NCBI GenBank assembly: GCA_022695795.1
Contig: MU404113.1
Coordinates: forward strand, 62,001-126,000
Source: Biscogniauxia marginata
Taxonomy: Eukaryota > Ascomycota > Sordariomycetes > Xylariales > Xylariaceae
Reading direction: 5' to 3'
Length of the DNA: 64,000 bases
Numbering within the stretch: position 1 is the first letter of the stretch; each line of letters begins with the position of its first letter. Both the position numbers and the translations under genes were made by a program. The notes beneath the pieces are model-generated. The model worked only from the letters and a program-made list of their open reading frames with translations, searched no databases and was not told the origin of the DNA. Positions 47,674-59,628 of this stretch are shown piece after piece.

Positions 47674-48564
47674 TCACGGTAGAAGGATGAAGTCATGGTC
47701 ATGCACCCCCTGGAGATAATCGTATCCCTCCGGCATCCAATCCACGCACGGTACCAAATCGCCCCAGTCGATCTTGTCTCTGACGCTCGACGGAAGCTTC
47801 ATCCTCAAGTCGCTCCTGTACCAGTGCAGGAACTGCACCGACACCAGCATGACGCGCGGCTCGTCCGTCCGGTTGGGCATCCCCGCGTGCCAGAGCCTGA
47901 AGTCCCGGATGACGAGGCAGCCCTTCGGCAGGCCGGGCTGGACCGGCGGGCGGATCCGCCGCCGCGCCTCCTGCAGCTCCGCCCGGATCTGCTTGTGCCT
48001 GTGCGCCGGGTCCAGGTCGCCCCGGTCCGTGTCCGCGTGCGAGCCCAGCCACACTTCTGTCGCGCCGTTGTCGGGGGACGTGTCGACGAGGTTGACGTTG
48101 ACGCAGTAGCCGAACGGGACCCTGGGGAAGTCGAACCCGACGTCGATGTGCGGCGGCTGGCGGCCCGCCGCCTTGAAGGCCGTGTTCGCGCTGTAGAACC
48201 GCAGCCGCGGCGAGGGCCCGAGCATGCACTGGATCACGTCCGTGGCCCACGGGTTCGTGAGCACGTCCTCGAAGACGTATCCCTCCTCCAGCACGGGCTC
48301 CTGCTGGATGTTCCCCGTGGCATCGCCGAAGTTCCGGTGCGTGCTCGGCCGCGCGTATAGCATCTTGGCTTCGGGGACCATGCGGTCGTTGAGCTTGTCA
48401 AGGTGCTCCACATTGACTGCGTTCTTGAGGACGACGAGTCCGTCCCTGTGAAGCGCTTCGATGGCTGCTTGGAGGTTATGAGATCCCATCTTCTTTGCTG
48501 ACAGCTCTTCTGGCTTGAGCTCAATCATCGTTACCAGGGGCGGGGATCCTTGTACTTCTGCCAT
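47674..48564 (-). CDS. Phytanoyl-CoA dioxygenase (PhyH) family oxygenase
   Basis: A single-exon 296-residue protein. N-terminal helices include HRDGLVVLKNAV, a common PhyH start. The Fe(II) ligands are His139-x-Asp141 (PPHIDVGF) and His226 (RLWHAGM), with Arg237 (EPRVMLVSVQF) as the likely 2-oxoglutarate partner, so the active site is complete. The core GATEVWLGSH is typical. Fungal members act on lipids or secondary metabolites such as fumitremorgin-type compounds; the substrate here is unknown. The coding sequence is GC-rich (the central 47,780-48,360 segment most strongly), it has no intron, and it sits in AT-rich DNA, which could reflect transfer or just codon bias. The opposite-strand long frames are shadows. 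Confidence 0.88.
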   Translation of the reverse strand: MAEVQGSPPLVTMIELKPEELSAKKMGSHNLQAAIEALHRDGLVVLKNAVNVEHLDKLNDRMVPEAKMLYARPSTHRNFGDATGNIQQEPVLEEGYVFEDVLTNPWATDVIQCMLGPSPRLRFYSANTAFKAAGRQPPHIDVGFDFPRVPFGYCVNVNLVDTSPDNGATEVWLGSHADTDRGDLDPAHRHKQIRAELQEARRRIRPPVQPGLPKGCLVIRDFRLWHAGMPNRTDEPRVMLVSVQFLHWYRSDLRMKLPSSVRDKIDWGDLVPCVDWMPEGYDYLQGVHDHDFILLP

Positions 48565-49702
48565 TCTGATAATTAAGGGGATTCCGTAAACCCAACTTTC
48601 TCTCTCCCTAAAGCAGGGTATTTAAATGTAAGTTATGATTTTCTAGAAGGCTCCTTAGCGTGTCTAAGCAAGTATCAAAGAGGATGAGAACCAAAGCTAT
48701 TACAATATTTCAAAGGCTTTGAGAAGTGCAACTGATGTACCTAGGCTTTGAGGAGCACATAAGGTAACGGTCGGGAGCTTTCGACTCGGAGCCGGCGACC
48801 CCACGTTTGACTAGGTAGTAGTATCATGGCTGTCGGATATAATCAGTTGTTGACGATAAAGCTTGACCTTTTTCGTCGATACTCATATACCTGAGATATA
48901 CCAGTGCTAATAATTATTAGGTACTCATAGCATCATCAGATTATAGATATGGTATTGTAATTAAACTTAAGGAGTTTCAATATAAAGTTCCTCAGATTGA
49001 AACCAACGTTCTCAGTTGTTAGTAGTTTATATATATATTCCCCGAGAAATGTCCCTAATATATAAAGATAATGCCAACCGTGATATCTTGCAAAGTTATT
49101 ACATTTAATAACAGGTGTTTCCATGTTCTTATATTTATAAATACATAAACGTGTATGTGTATTAGATGGTTTTAAATCAAGTCAAAATGATATATAAAAA
49201 GTAGGCTTTAGTTGTTATACCTTTATATTCTTGAGATTGTCATTTGTCTTGTTTATAAACGCGGGTTTTACTAGTGATTTAGAAAATCTCTCATGCTGAA
49301 TTTCAGGCGCATTCCGTATATATTTTTAGTTTTATTTATATGTTAATATTAGTATCATTCCGTGTGCTCATCGAGGAAATTCTATTTGGCCGACTCTCAT
49401 TGTAGTTATAAATTATTGTAAGCTACGAGAGGTAAACAAGATCGCAGAGTCGTTGTCTAGTAAGCCAATTTGTTTCTCTTTCCTCAAATACTGCTTTGTT
49501 TATGACACGTCCGCTATGACAATATGTTGAGGTATGTAACAAACTTGATTTAATATATTATAACTTAAGTTCGTATTAAACCCCTTGTTTATCGCTATAA
49601 TCCAAGTTTCGCAATCACTTCTTGGACATATTAAACCACGACTTTAACCACTTCACCCTTATATCTGGTCTATACTTAAACCAGTTAGTATAAAGATGGT
49701 TA
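48565..49702. other. AT-rich gene-free stretch
   Basis: 1.1 kb, very AT-rich from 48900 to 49700, with stops in all frames. No repeat family is recognised. Confidence 0.6.
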
Positions 49703-50684
49703 TTACAGCAAGATATAAGCTGCCATGCACGCAATGGTGAATGCAAGTGCTTCGGACCCGCAAACTTTGGATCCGGACGATGAGGGAGAACTGCTACCCG
49801 GCTCGATGTTGTTCGCTCTGATGCACGACAGCTGAGTCCGTGGTGACGAGCCCTCCGGTGCCCCCGCGCGTATATTCCACCCCCAAATCGTAAGGACCGG
49901 CCACACCTTCCCAGTCGCATTCTCCCAAGCGTTTTCGTCACCAGGGTCGTGACTATCCGAAGCAGTCACGAATACCTCTGTGCCGTTGGACGAATCCAGT
50001 GGGAATTCTATATTAAGGGCTCGGTCAGTACCGTCAAATTATCAATAATGATGTAAGTAATTGGTAATACGAACGCTGAGTGCTGAAGTTAGCCGTGTTT
50101 ACTGAGTCGCCGCAGCTCGATGGCGTAGACGGGGCCGTCCCGTAGCAGTCCTGGTTCCGAGCAAACTTGTCTGCGTAGGCTTGCTGTAGATCAGTGACAC
50201 ATTGCGATGAGAGGAAGCTGCATGTGCCGTTGTCTGATGTCGACTGGTCCTCCTGAGGACCGTTCGGGATGAACACGACGCAGATCTTCCACGTGGTCTC
50301 GTCTATAGCGGACCGGTTCGCAAAGGCGGCTTGTATATTTTCGGGGGCTCGGAGAAATATGCTGGTTCCTGTGTATGTCTGACCGGAGGAGTTGCCCGGA
50401 TCCCTCGTCTCAGAGTCGGGGATGTCGCTGGTAACGTTGACGGAGAGCGTCCACCCGTCTACTTCATCGCTTGGCCATCTTTGCGTGATATCAAATCCCG
50501 TAACCGATGAACTTCCTGTAGCATTAGGCGAGGCGAGATTGGCCTCCCAAGTGCTCCTGTCAAATAGCCCGGCATTCCCTGACACTAAAGTTCCCCCAGC
50601 CGGCCAGCCGGGAAGAGCGTAAGTTCCTACCGGGAGAGCTGAGACAAAAAAAGCAAATACGAGCTGAGATGTTAAATGATGCAT
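49703..50684 (-). CDS. Secreted, probably GPI-anchored protein of unknown function
   Basis: Exons 50075-50684 and 49703-50007 (67-nt intron, donor GTTCGT) encode 304 residues. The signal peptide is about residues 1-23 (LVFAFFVSALPVGTYA). The mature part has several N-glycosylation sequons (NAT, NVT, NSS, NRS, NGT, NFS) and eight or so Cys that could pair (CVVFIPNG, CSFLSSQC, CYGTAPSTPSSC). The segment KVWPVLTIWGWN is conserved-looking. The end has a Ser/Pro-rich spacer and a hydrophobic tail (ALAFTIACMAAYILL) preceded by a small-residue site, which fits GPI attachment. I do not recognise the domain. Without splicing, the first exon would run into a short unrelated tail, so the second exon is needed for the anchor. 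Confidence 0.75.
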
Positions 50685-52757
50685 TGCTGCCTTTGTATTT
50701 CTTCACTTATCGCATGTCAGTGACCGTTCCATATTCATAGCGACATGTTGGGGATTTCTTCTTAGCGTACATTGCCAGCCATATCGAGGTCCGGGGCCTA
50801 TTTTATTCGAATTAAGCTCAGCCAGATAGTCCCAGCTGATGCCTACGCATCGAGATCGTCAGACGCATGTGGTCCAATGACGACCACCCTGTTTGAGACT
50901 ATGCACCTTAAACAAGCTCTTCGGTTGCACGTACGGGGCAGATCATTGCGGAGAATGCCCGAGTCGTTTGGATCTGGGCTGATGGTTGGCTGCAAGTTCC
51001 GGCGATCTGTGCGGGGTCTGGCTTTGCGTTGTCGTATGGTTCTGTCAGACTTCTAGCGCGTATGCAACGAGCCAGTCGTCGAAAAGCTTCCTTAAACCTA
51101 GAAGTGTATTTGTTGGCTTGAAGCAAGATGTGGGTTGCTGTCAATATGACCTTGTACGGAGTATACATGCAGGTATGGCTCTTGTGATGTCCGGCTTGTT
51201 GGTTCCCACCCGAACAATTGGAATGAACTTCCTAATACTGCAGGCGTCTAACACCCTCCTTGGATTTAAAGGGGTACGTAAGCAGCAGATGAAAATACAA
51301 TTCTACAGACATCAATCGTTCCTAAGGGTTATTAGGGTGCTCTTGGAGTTGCTTTGAGTTATTATCTACCGACTTGACCTTTTTTTCTTTTTCGGTTTTC
51401 TGGTCAACGAGCTTATTTGCCCCCGAGAAAAAAAAGGCTTTCGTGTAGACGCTATCACCTCATATGCTATATTGACAATACAACTACAGAGATATAATAG
51501 TAATTAATACCTTGACTTAAAATAGAACAACATGCTGTTTTTTAATGCTCTAAGCTCCTAATTCTCGAGAATAGAATTACACGACTAAAGACGAGCTGAG
51601 GGCTGGATTTTACCTGTTAGAGCACGTGGATGACCTTTGTCCGGTGTGTTGGTAGATTTTGGAAGCCCAAACCTAATGGGATTGGCCGAGGTAGTAAGGA
51701 TACATGTACAACGATGCAGGATGGCAACGTGCAGCCCCGATGTTTCAAAAAAGCAAGTTTATGAATACTCCAGATGTAAACTTGTATGGAAAGAGGGATG
51801 TCGATCGGCCTCGGCTTATGGTCAGACTTGCTCAACTCCGTCGTATATTTTTGAGGTTGGGTTCTCCTTGTAAACAATACGGTTCAAATCCATTCTTTGC
51901 ATAAAGAGATTTTAAACATGCCGAATCTTACGAAAGTATGAGAAGTTAGAACACTAAGACATGGGTAGTCAGGAAGAAGAAGGCCTGATACGGGCGATGC
52001 GGTTATGTCCTCGGAACGGTAATAATGCAAACTGAGAGCCTACCCACTCACTGAGACCCCTTCGCTACTTCAACTTGCGCATGCTCTTGGTACTATCCTC
52101 TTATGATGATGATTCTTTCTTCGTATTTATCTTTTTCTTTTTCTTGTTGCGGTATAACTATAGGTTAAAACCACATAGCCCGTGTGCTACTTACGTTGCA
52201 ATAGGGGTCGCAGAGGACTAGAGTTATGATGCAGACTAAAGAAAGAGTCGTAATGCATCATATAATAAGGGAATAAAGCCATAATCTATTTAATCATAGG
52301 TTGCCGAGTATGAGCCTATTCTCTAGTGCAAGGGTAATGTGTGATACTTAAACTACCTGGGTAGGTATCTAACAAGCTAGGATAATGACCTAGGAAAAGG
52401 GGGGGATGTCTGTACAGTGTCAATAAGACGGTGCATATGTAAAAGATAACTGTAGGGGAGCAAGCTCTTATCAAGATATTTACCTTAACCTCCGTAATCT
52501 GGAATTGCTCTACAGACCTGGTATTTACCTACTTACACACACGTACATACTGTCTACCCGAGGAGTATCGGGGGAGTCGCCATTGCGCACCACTGGGACT
52601 TGAGCATTTCCCCTACCCCTACCGCTCCTCTATTTGTTCTCGTCCACTTCACTCCGCGCCCAAAGTCGGCTATCGTTTCTTCAACCTCCGACACACCATC
52701 CTCATACTCCTAGGAACGCTACGCGCATAAACTCGGCGACGGCGCTGCATTATCAAA
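50685..52757. other. Intergenic
   Basis: 2.07 kb. The 100-codon frames around 50770-51360 and 51617-51904 overlap on both strands and show no family features. An A-run lies at 51426-51434. Confidence 0.5.
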
Positions 52758-53882
52758 ATGGCGACCGAAGACGCCCGCTATCGCCAGTCGAGCCAGTACC
52801 GACTGTGGTCATTCACGCCGTCGCACCTTTCCGCCCTTCGCGAGAAGACCAACGCCCTTGCTCGAACCCAAATTTCGAACCGCTTGCGCGCCTCGTCGCC
52901 GCCCGTCGATCCTTTACCCGAGTTCCTGACCCCGGCCGAAGAATCATCCCTCATCACTTTCTACACCGTCGAGCTTTTGCGCGCCGCTGCTTTCTGTCAA
53001 CTGCCCACCGACATCCAGGCTACTGCTGCTATCTTTCTGCGCCGCTTCTATGTCACCAACAGTATTATGACCTACCCCCCGACCGAGCTTCTCAAGACGT
53101 GTCTCTTTTTCGGATGCAAGGCCGAGGGCTACTACATGCGCCTACAGAAGTTTGCTGAGAAGTTCCCCAATACGACGGGCGAAGAGGTACTTGCAGCCGA
53201 GTACGTCTTGTGCCAAGGGATACGCTTCGCCTTCGATGTGCGCCACCCCTACAGAGCTCTGGAGGGCGCGGTCATGGAGCTCCGGAGACTCGGCGACTTC
53301 GACGACGACAGGATAAACCGAGCACATAAACGGACGAGAGACATCTTGAAGTTTAGCCCCCTGGTTACGGATGCCTACTTCCACTATACCCCGAGCCAGA
53401 TCATGCTAGCTGCACTGGCGATGGCCGATGAAGGCTTGGTTCAGCGGATCCTGAGGGAGGCATTCGCAGGCGAGGGTGAAGTTGCTAAAGACAAAATATG
53501 GGGAGTAATACAGAGCTGTCGGGCCATGATTGAAAAGGAGCCGCCCGAGAGGATGGCTAATTATTGGGGTACCGTAAGTGGTAGTACTACGCAGCATCGT
53601 GATTGTTTGAAGTGCTAACTAGTGTGGCAGCCCGAGAGCAATAAGACGATCAAGCCGTTGAACAGAAAGCTGAAGAAGTGCCGAGACCCTGACAGGGTCG
53701 ACCTGATTGCCCTGCAAAAGGCAAGGCGTGAGCAAGCGCAACAGAAGGCAAAAGCCAAGTCAGGTTCAGGTTTGAAAGAGGACGCTGAAGTACTTGGCAC
53801 GGCCAATGATAATGAACGGGAGTCCAAGAGACGGAAAGTCGCTCCAAACGGAGGAGACGACGTCTTTGGGCCTCCCTTATAA
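52758..53882 (+). CDS. CCL1: Cyclin H-type cyclin (TFIIH / CDK-activating kinase, Ccl1-like)
   Basis: Exons 52758-53573 and 53631-53882 (57-nt intron) encode 355 residues. The start MATEDARYRQSSQYRLWSF matches the cyclin H N-terminus (Y-x-x-S-S-Q-x-x-x-W-x-F). First cyclin box: AAIFLRRFYVTNSIMTYPP and CLFFGCKAEGYYMRLQ (about 95-140). Second box: QGIRFAFDVRHPYRALEG and on to about 270. The tail after the intron is Lys/Arg-rich and disordered. Cyclin H binds Cdk7/Kin28 in TFIIH and promotes phosphorylation of the RNA polymerase II C-terminal domain; in some fungi it also activates cell-cycle kinases. The symbol follows the yeast orthologue. Confidence 0.88.
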
Positions 53883-54540
53883 AATTAGTACCTTATCATA
53901 AATTAGGTCGCATTTTGACATGCGTATTCAAACCGATTCGAGTTTGCCCTGCCGTAGGCGCTGTATTTAAGTTGAACACCCTGCGATTTACATCGAGCCA
54001 CGACAGTGGACAGGGCCAGCATCTTGAAATACGTTCGGTTAGCGATGGTGTCTAGGCTTATGCATGCCATCCAACATAGATATGAGATAACCAACAAGCC
54101 TTGTCTGGACAATGAGCTAGAGCTTAAATGTCTTACCAGCTCAAGGGGGGGGGAAGGGGGGCGAGACCTCTGAATGCAAATCCTGGCATGTATAAGATAG
54201 CAACGCCTTATTTGGGCCAGTCCTGTACATACCTCTTCGTTGGAGGCGAGTACGTGTGTGAGATGGAAATTATGGATACACAGAAAGCATCATTGCAAGA
54301 AGTTATCTCGTAGGGTCGGTCAATGGCACCATTACCTGAAGCTAAAACTCGCCCGTAGTGTCAAGGAAGATAGTGCCTTCTTCTAGATTTGGGGTCTGAG
54401 AGACGCGTGGTTTGTGACATGAGATAAGTCGCTAGCTTCTAGGGTATTGAGATAGATCTACTAAATTACAAAAAAAGGGGGGGATGGGCATACACCTATC
54501 GGCCTTTACATAATAGGGTGACACTCTGGGGTATATGTAA
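53883..54540. other. Convergent 3' flanks
   Basis: No gene. G-runs at about 54146-54160 and 54477-54483. Confidence 0.6.
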
Positions 54541-56575
54541 TCACCATATCCTCTCCCAGCACCTATGCAAGAAACTCATCTGTGCTAACCTCTTCTTCTC
54601 GTTTTCTTCGATGCCGCCTTCCTCCCAGTGCCTGCACTCCTCGTCGACTTCCTTCTTGCCGCTGATCAGGTCCGCATCCTTCGGGTTCACGAACTTGGTC
54701 CGTCGGACCACCTTCCAGACAAGGAACATGAACACGCCATAGGCGAGGGCGAAGTAGTTGGTGACGAAGCCGCGGACGTCAAAGGGCCCGAAAGCGTCAA
54801 ACCCTACGAACAGGAGCGCCAGAATACCAAGGAGCAGGGCAAAGTATGCCGGGTAGGGAGCCCAAGGGGCGCGGTAGGGCAGCGTCGCCGGATCCATGCC
54901 CTGCGCTCGACGTGCGTGGTAGAAGCCGAGGTATGCGACCAGCATCATGGTGTAGGCCATGATGAGAGCAGTGGTCGTGAGGTCGACGAACCAGAAGAAG
55001 ACCTCGACCGCCGAGTTGGACGACACGAGGAAGGTGATGCAGCTGATGAGCGACACGGCGGTTACGGCGTAGATCGGCACGCCGCTCTTCGTGCACTTGG
55101 CAAAGATTTTTGGTGCTTGGCCATCTGTGAGTCGTATTAGTTTTGCTGTCACATCCTCTCTCTCCCTCTCTTCCTCTCTTTTCGTAATCGTCTGAAAGCT
55201 TACCTCTAGCTAGACCGTACAGTGTTCTGGAGGAGCTGTACAGGTAGGCATTTCCACAGGACCAGCCAGAAAGCAGGATGCACGCATTGATCAGATCCGG
55301 CAGGCCGGTGATGCCCAGGTTCTTGATCCCGATGACCCACGGAGAGGCCGCCGCGCCGGGCTCGTCGTTCTCGATCGCGCCGAGCAGGCCCGGATCCCGC
55401 GAGGAGGTGAGGATGCCGACGCACAAGACTCCGATGACGTAGAAGCCCACCAGACGGTAGAAGATCAACTTGGCGACGCGCGGGATGGTGCGCCGCGGGT
55501 TTTGGATCTCGCCGGCCGCCAGGGCGATCATGTCCGGCCCGGCGATCGTGAAGGCTGCGTAGATGACAACCTCCCACCAGCCGAGGAAACGCCCGGTGGC
55601 CCCTTCGGCGTGATATGCGTGCATCGCGTTGCCGTTCCCCCAATTACGGAAGCCATATGCGTCGTGTCTATAGGATAAAGGATCAGCCACTTGACGGCTA
55701 ATGAGTAAGAATAACAATGGCATATTTACCTCGGGTTGCCCCCAGACATGGTGATCAAAGTGAGTAGGCAGAGTCCGAAGAGGAGAAGAACTTTAGTCGA
55801 GGCCATGATGAATTCCGATTCGCCGTACCATCTTGAGATTCGCTGTTAGTTCACATTCGAACCCCTCAAACGGGCAAGTTGCATTGGAAAAGGGGAGAAG
55901 GGCAGATCTGCGCACGTACTTCACCGCTACGACGTTTAGGAAGAAACAGACGCCCATAGCCATAGCGATCCACGCGGCCGCGTTGGTGTCGGGATCCCAG
56001 TACTGCATGACGGTCGCGACAGCCGAGTACTCGACGCAGACCAGCATGCTACCAGCGAAGAAGTACGTCCAGCCCATGGCAAACCCCAGGGCCGGGTCGA
56101 CGAACCGCGAGGCCAGCTCAAAGATGGTGCCGCGGATGGGTAGGTACGCGCACATCTCGGCCACGCACAGGTTCAGGGGCCACACGTACAGCAGCCCCCA
56201 GAACATGTAGCCGAGGACGAGGGAGAGCGGCCCGGCGTTGCTCAGCACGCTGCCGATTCCGACCTATATAATATCCCGTCAGCCTTCTTCGAACTTCATC
56301 ACTGTTGCTTTTCTCTGTTTCTTCTTCTTCTTTTTCTCTTCACTTTCGCGCAGAGGCTAGCAAGAATCCCATTGGACTTGTTAGAGGGCGAAATGATTAC
56401 CTACCCAAAGACCTGTTCCGATAGAACCTCCGATAGCCATCAGCTGAACGTGTCGGGGGCTCAGTCCGCGCTTCGTCTCGTTGATTTCGGTCGTCCCGGA
56501 GATGATGATGCCGGGCTGTGAGCCGCTGGTGCTCGGCACGGCGCTGAGCACGCCGCCGTCTTTCTCAACACCCAT
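54541..56575 (-). CDS. Amino acid permease, fungal YAT/APC family (five exons)
   Basis: Exons 56405-56575, 55920-56263, 55730-55831, 55204-55667 and 54541-55124 give 554 residues with about twelve membrane segments. The cytosolic N-terminus leads to GLSPRHVQLMAIGGSIGTGLWVGIGSVLSNAGP, the signature entry of fungal amino acid permeases (written here as HVQLMAIGGSIGTG, then IGSVLSNAGP). Later come YGESEFIMASTKVL, AGEIQNPRRTIPR and SSRTLYGLARDGQAPKIF. The C-terminal tail is charged (KKEVDEECRHWEEGG) and ends in RIW. Plasma-membrane proton symport of amino acids is expected; specificity is not readable. All junctions are in phase. Confidence 0.92.
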
Positions 56576-59070
56576 GATAAGTTTCTTTTCCCTTTTTTTC
56601 AGTGCGCTAACCTGTGTAAAAGGTGTGTGATGAATTACGCAAAGAGGGTGGCCGGTGGTACAGACAATAATGCTACGCCTATCCCATTGGTGATGGGCGT
56701 CGTAGGTTTATTTGAATATTTTCGGCGCTCTCCTAAGCAGCGCAAGCCAAGATCAGCCGCGTGCCCCCCTGGTACTCGAGGGACATGCTTCGACTGCGGC
56801 CGCACGTCATGTCCAGAGATAACAAAGTCGATCCTGAGCATGGGGTTGGCAGCTTGCTCCTCGCAAGTCAAGATTTGAGGTACTCTACTTCTCTCTATAA
56901 CTCTTGGCGCGAACACTTCGCTGGAATAAACTGCATTGCAGGCTGAAACTACATCGTGGAGGGCGCGTTAGGGGCGAGGGCCCAGACTGGCCAAGACATG
57001 CACAAGCCCGGTATTGCCGACGATAACGGCCGGCCGGTCGGGAAAAACCCCCAGAGGGAAATTCTCTCCGGGGGGTTTTATCATCTTCTACCTTATCTGT
57101 ACATAATAAACCAAAATCTACCCTTGCCTGCGAGCGATAGCTGATATCTATCAGCTAGCGTGTTGATGATCTTATTACATCTGTACATACATATCTATGG
57201 GGCCTTGTCTTCCGGGTGCTTGGTTTTTTTACTTACACACTTCACTTATTTGTTGCCCTAAGTCGTACCACTCTTGATTGGGAGTAGACAAGTTCAAGAT
57301 ACTCAACATGTCCCCATCTCGCATGGACTTTCCTGTTCCTGGCTAAGGGCCAGAGTCGCCACGAGCGCTGAGCCGGGACTTTCGCACTTTAGCCCACCCC
57401 ATTCCTTCAGCTACCTATTAAATACGGAGCATCCTTATATTTACCTCATGGCAAATTTGACCTTGACGATAATGACAGGATGGCATTCGGTAATACGAAC
57501 CCGGCGACCTTGAAACCAAAGTCCGGATGAAAACGGCGACTCAAAATTTTCTTCTTGTCCGAGACATCTTTTCGTCAAGGGCTTTGGGGCTCTGTGGCAA
57601 TTAATTTGGTTCGCAACTATCAAGTTGTGCCTACTTCTTGATGCCAATAGGAAAGTCTCGGAGATATGGGCCTCGGTGAGAAAAACTAGCATATCGAGCA
57701 GGGCCCCGTCGAATATACAGCCGTGCTTGGATAGCGCGTAATTCTTCCTCGGAGCCAGTTGCTGTCAATGCCCTTCCTGCGCTTGACATTATTGTCTTCG
57801 TCAGAGTAGCGTCCAAAAAAACATACCAACATCATACGACTCATTCCTAGTACGGCTCGTGTGACTTTAATCTATACGTTCCGTATATATCGAGGGTTAT
57901 TTATCTACATTAGCATTCATGTTACGTCCAATAAGACGACGGATTGCATAGATATGTTTGACGCAACAAATCGCAATCATGATAGCGCCAAATAGTCACC
58001 AAATGGGCAGAGCAGATGTTAAGAGTCTAGGCGTCAGCTGAAGTTCGCAAAGAAAATGGCCGGTCTCATCTTGCGGCTGTGCACGTGTGCATCTGTAGCG
58101 TCTTTGCTAACGTGAGGCGGCTACGTAGGAGTTATCACGAAGACCTACCAGACCGAAATAGTCAACTTCAGCCGGTAACCGCCTCTGTTTTAGAAAGTTT
58201 CAAGTAATGCAAATTTTTACAGTCCCCGTATCTCCTCATTCGTCACCCTTTCAATAGATAGAAGTACCCCGATCCTCCTGGTATGTGAAGATGGGTGAAT
58301 GGAAATACAGTATGTGTGAGGAGTGAGAAGACGGGTTGTTGGGTAGGAGGGCCTGTGGGACGGTACGAATAGTGGACCTACCCCATACCCAAACACTGCG
58401 GAGTCTGGGGAAATATGAAGTAATTGTTTGATGATGAAAGCTAAGATGACATCAAAATATATAACCGAACGTATGAGTACAAGGCGGTCCCCACGGGGTA
58501 GTTGGCAAAGTGAAGGTATAGCGGGAAATGGTGTAACTTCTCTGTTGAATCTTTTAAAGATGGCCCCTGGAGGAGAGGGGAGCGTACAACGCGCCAATTG
58601 GTAAACTACGTTTGATACATGTACAAAATAACAATAACTGGGTGTTATAATGTACTTTCTCGCCAATAATATATATATGATGGAAGAATACCTACTACAT
58701 ATGTACTCCCTTGAATGCTTAGGTATGTATACTCTCGGCTTGAACTTCGACATATAAGCACAAACTGCGTATTTAGTTAGGTTGTCAGTAGGCATTTAAT
58801 AAGAATCAATCCAATATTAGGAATCGACTTACTGTATAAAAGAGAATCCTATAGCTTTTTTCTTGAGTTTCTAGAAGGTCTTTATCCATGCCTGTTATGT
58901 ATGAACCTAGCTAATTATGTGTAACTAAGGCTAGGTAGGTACTTTGAGATAAATCCGTAATCCTTTTGAACTCTCGTGGTAGGTAGCGTAGCATTCTTAC
59001 GGTGGGTGTAGCCTAGATAGAGTACTACATTGCAACAACTACATGCTGCGTAGAGAAATTCTTCATTCAA

Positions 59071-59113
59071 CTTCTTCATTCATTCATTCACTCATTATAT
59101 ATATATATATATA
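59071..59113. repeat. CATT tetranucleotide run followed by (AT)n
   Basis: CTTCATT/CATT units and then about nine AT units. Confidence 0.85.
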
Positions 59114-59444
59114 ATATACCTTACAGAGAAACAAAAGAGACCACTGAGAATTAGTGGTAATTCCTAGTCGTTGACATTGAGCGCTAGTCTTTTAAACTTT
59201 ATTGATACAGACTACCGGGCTGCTCTGTAGACTTATGTACAGGCTATGCAGGTCTGCGGGTAGTTAGTGACCGACTACGCTTACACGGCATGCCTAGGTA
59301 GATTGGCTTGAAGCACTTTTGGTATTAAAACACACCAAACCCGGATGCTACGTAGCATCGAGCCGTTGTGTTCCTTCGCCTTGGAGAAATACCTCCTGAC
59401 TAGCTACCCCGCGAGACGCCGAGAACTTTAAGACAAGGGTAGAT

Positions 59445-59475
59445 AGATATGCAGATATGCAGATATGATGCAGGT
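59445..59475. repeat. GATATGCA-type tandem repeat
   Basis: About three and a half copies of an 8-base unit, in the leader or promoter of the second permease. Confidence 0.75.
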
Positions 59476-59628
59476 AGGCAAGCCACGTACATATAGCTCC
59501 CCAGCTTCTGATCAGTCTCATCCTCGGTGCTCTACCGTCGACGGTTTAAACTGAGAGAAGAAAAAAAGGGTATTCCCAACGTAGTAAGGCTTATAGGAAG
59601 AGAAAAAGGAAAACGGCAACCCGCGAGC

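Larger units (their letters stand above)
56576..59628. other. Long divergent intergenic region between two permease genes
   Basis: 3.05 kb upstream of both permeases. A 192-codon minus frame at 58217-58795 and a 61-codon frame at 57631-57816 are not convincing as genes. Simple repeats lie at 59071-59113 and 59445-59475. Confidence 0.5.

Noticed and set aside
47695..48360. 221-codon plus-strand and 183-codon minus-strand alternative frames
   Set aside because: Shadows of the PhyH gene caused by high GC; the PhyH frame has all metal ligands.
51871..51900. T-arm-like GGTTCAAATCC sequence
   Set aside because: No paired T stem and no acceptor or anticodon arms nearby.
58217..58795. 192-codon minus-strand frame
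   Set aside because: Long for AT-rich DNA, but composition is erratic, no motif is seen, and it lies upstream of a promoter; kept out for lack of support.
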